Positions 62,461 through 64,000 of a stretch of 64,000 bases of DNA are shown here, piece by piece (position 1 is the stretch's first letter; each line of letters opens with the position of its first letter). Both the position numbers and the translations under genes were made by a program. The stretch is from NCBI RefSeq assembly GCF_028640845.1, contig NC_080546.1:81816257-81880256 (forward strand), read 5' to 3'. The notes beneath the pieces were generated by a model, which searched no databases, was not told the DNA's origin, and saw only the letters and a program-made list of their open reading frames with translations. The stretch is from Ahaetulla prasina. Its lineage: Eukaryota > Chordata > Lepidosauria > Squamata > Colubridae.

Positions 62461-62813
62461 AAATTCTATTCTATTCTATTCTATTCCATTCCATTCCATT
62501 CTATTCTATTCTATTCTATTCTATTCTATTCTATTCTATTCTATTCTATTCTATTCTATTCTATTCTATTCTATCCTATCCTATCCTATTCTATTCCGTT
62601 CTATTCTATTCCATTCCATTCCATTCCATTCCATTCCATTCCATTCCATTCTATTCTATTCTATTCTATTCTATTCTATTCTATTCTATTCTATTCTATT
62701 CTATTCTATTCTATTCTATTCTATTCTATTCTATTCTATTCTATTCTAGTCTAGTCTAGTCTAGTCTAGTCTAGTCTAGTCTAGTCTAGTCTAGTCTAGT
62801 CGATTCTAGTCTA
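62461..62813 (+). repeat. Pentanucleotide array (ATTCT, ATTCC, ATCCT, AGTCT)
   Basis: About 70 five-base units. Blocks of ATTCT, ATTCC and CTATC variants succeed each other, ending in about 12 (TAGTC) units at 62746-62800. It starts exactly at the LINE 3' end. Confidence 0.97.
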
Positions 62814-62838
62814 TTTCAGCAATGAATTGGCTATAGCA

Positions 62839-62977
62839 GTGATGGCAAACCTTGTCGGTACCAAGTGCCAAAACTGAATGCAGATCCTGGCAGAGCAGCT
62901 GGCAATGGCATGCAAGCTCACAGAGAGGGCTCTACATGCCACCTCTGGCACGCATGTTATAGGTTTGCCATCATGGG
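62839..62977. mobile_element. Short hAT-type MITE (CAGTGATGG family)
   Basis: Ends CAGTGATGGCAAACCTTG and TATAGGTTTGCCATCATGG; flanks GGCTATAG and GGTTATAA agree at six of eight. 62978-63039 is unassigned. Confidence 0.75.
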
Positions 62978-63041
62978 GTTATAAAATAATGCATGTGGGG
63001 GGGGCTGTGTTTTTTTTTTTTTGGTATTTCCTCAACCACTA

Positions 63042-63415
63042 CAGGTAGTCCTCGACTTATAACAATTCATTTAGTGACCGTGCAAAGTTACGATGGCACC
63101 GAAAAAAAGTGACTCGTGGCCGTTTTTCACACTTACGACCATTGCAACAAACCCTTGGCAGCTGACTCATATTTATGACGGTTGCAGCATCCCGGGGTGA
63201 CTTGATCCCCTTTTTGCGACCTTCTGACAAGCAAACTCAATGGGGGAGCCAGATTCACTTAACAACCGGGTGACTGACGTCTCAAATGGCAGCGATTCGC
63301 TTAACGATCATGGTAAGAAAAGTCGTAAAACAGGACAAAAACTCACTTCACAAACGTCTCCCTTAGCAACACAAATTTTGGGCTCAATTGTGGTCGTAAG
63401 TCGAGGACTATCTGT
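63042..63415. mobile_element. Tc1/mariner-like MITE, full length
   Basis: Ends CAGGTAGTCCTCGACTTA and TAAGTCGAGGACTATCTG are inverted repeats flanked by TA at 63040-63041 and 63416-63417. 374 bases, no transposase. The 115-bp tandem array begins at its right end. Confidence 0.93.
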
Positions 63416-64000
63416 ATAATGAATAAGGAAATAATATATAATTATTTCCTCAACCATATAATGTTAACAAGAAAAAATGCTTTCTTATTAAATTTGGGCT
63501 AAATTTCAGTCGTAAATCGAGGACTATCTGTATAATGGTTGAGGAAATAATATATAATTATTTCCTCAACCATATAATGTAACGAGAAAAAATGCTTTCT
63601 TATTAAATTTGGGCTAAATTTTGGTCGTAAATCGAGGACTATCTGTATAATGAATAAGGAAATAATATATAATTATTTCCTCAACCATATAATGTAACGA
63701 GAAAAAATGCTTTCTTATTAAATTTGGGCTAAATTTTGGTCGTAAATCGAGGACTATCTGTATAATGGTTGAGGAAATAATATATAATTATTTCCTCAAC
63801 ATATAATGTTAACGAGAAAAAATGCTTTCTTATTAAATTTGGGCTAAATTTTGGTCATAAATCGAGGACTATCTGTATAATGGTTGAGGAAATAATATAT
63901 AATTATTTCCTCAACCATATAATGTAACGAGAAAAAATGCTTTCTTATTAAATTTGGGCTAAATTTCGGTCGTAAATCGAGGACTATCTGTATAATGGTT
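63405..64000 (+). repeat. 115-bp satellite derived from the MITE end
   Basis: 'gaggactatctgtataat' recurs at 63404, 63519, 63634, 63749, 63864 and 63979, exactly 115 apart. Each unit has a copy of the last 40 or so bases of the MITE plus flanking DNA, with an inverted repeat ggttgaggaaataat/attatttcctcaacc in most units. The array continues beyond the window. Confidence 0.97.

Noticed and set aside
62321..62754. 142-codon Ser/Ile/Phe-rich frame
   Set aside because: Pentanucleotide array read in frame (5-base unit gives a 5-residue repeat).
63405..64000. CRISPR-like array
   Set aside because: 115-bp units repeat as a whole without unique spacers; eukaryotic satellite.

Overview
The window is vertebrate nuclear DNA from a squamate reptile, most likely an advanced snake. 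The inference rests on the repeat families: BovB (RTE) LINE ends, L2, CR1 and L1 fragments, Sauria-type SINEs, 5S-derived SINE relics, abundant hAT and Tc1/mariner-like MITEs, and a CR1/L3-type LINE whose 3' end runs into a long ATTCT pentanucleotide array, as described for the Snake1 element. I found no convincing host exon, tRNA, rRNA gene or CRISPR array. It reads as a gene desert or a very long intron.

Layout. 0-8 kb: BovB, CR1, a hAT element holding a solo LTR and a SINE, a single-copy block (2.5-3.4 kb), a solo LTR, a second BovB, then L2 and L1 pieces. 8-19 kb: MITEs, solo LTRs and SINEs, with a multi-level nest at 15.76-17.39 kb. 19.5-21.3 kb: single-copy DNA. 21-30 kb: CR1, L1, mariner MITEs and an L2 inserted into a CR1. 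30.1-33.4 kb: a tandem duplication of about 1.6 kb. 33-41 kb: more solo LTRs, a polypurine tract and a CR1 carrying a Sauria SINE and a solo LTR. 41-50 kb: BovB, simple repeats, hAT elements, a minisatellite and an L1 inside a CR1. 50-56 kb: a MITE built of palindromes and two polypyrimidine tracts. 56-64 kb: SINEs, nested MITEs, the L3-type LINE with its pentanucleotide array, and a 115-bp satellite that starts at the end of a mariner-like MITE and runs off the window.

Most insertions can be checked inside the window because target-site duplications survive: 8 bp for hAT MITEs, TA for mariner-like MITEs, 5 bp for solo LTRs, 7-13 bp for LINEs and SINEs. That allows relative dating.

The most unusual signal is an open frame at the 5' end of the solo LTRs. 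In several families it starts at the second base of the LTR (T-GTT-GTG), encodes an acidic Pro/Glu/Ser-rich stretch ending in a basic RR..Q..K tail, and in the intact copies stops just upstream of the TATA-like box. It looks like the end of an element protein that reads into the 3' LTR. None of the elements here is intact, and no protein function can be proved from this window.
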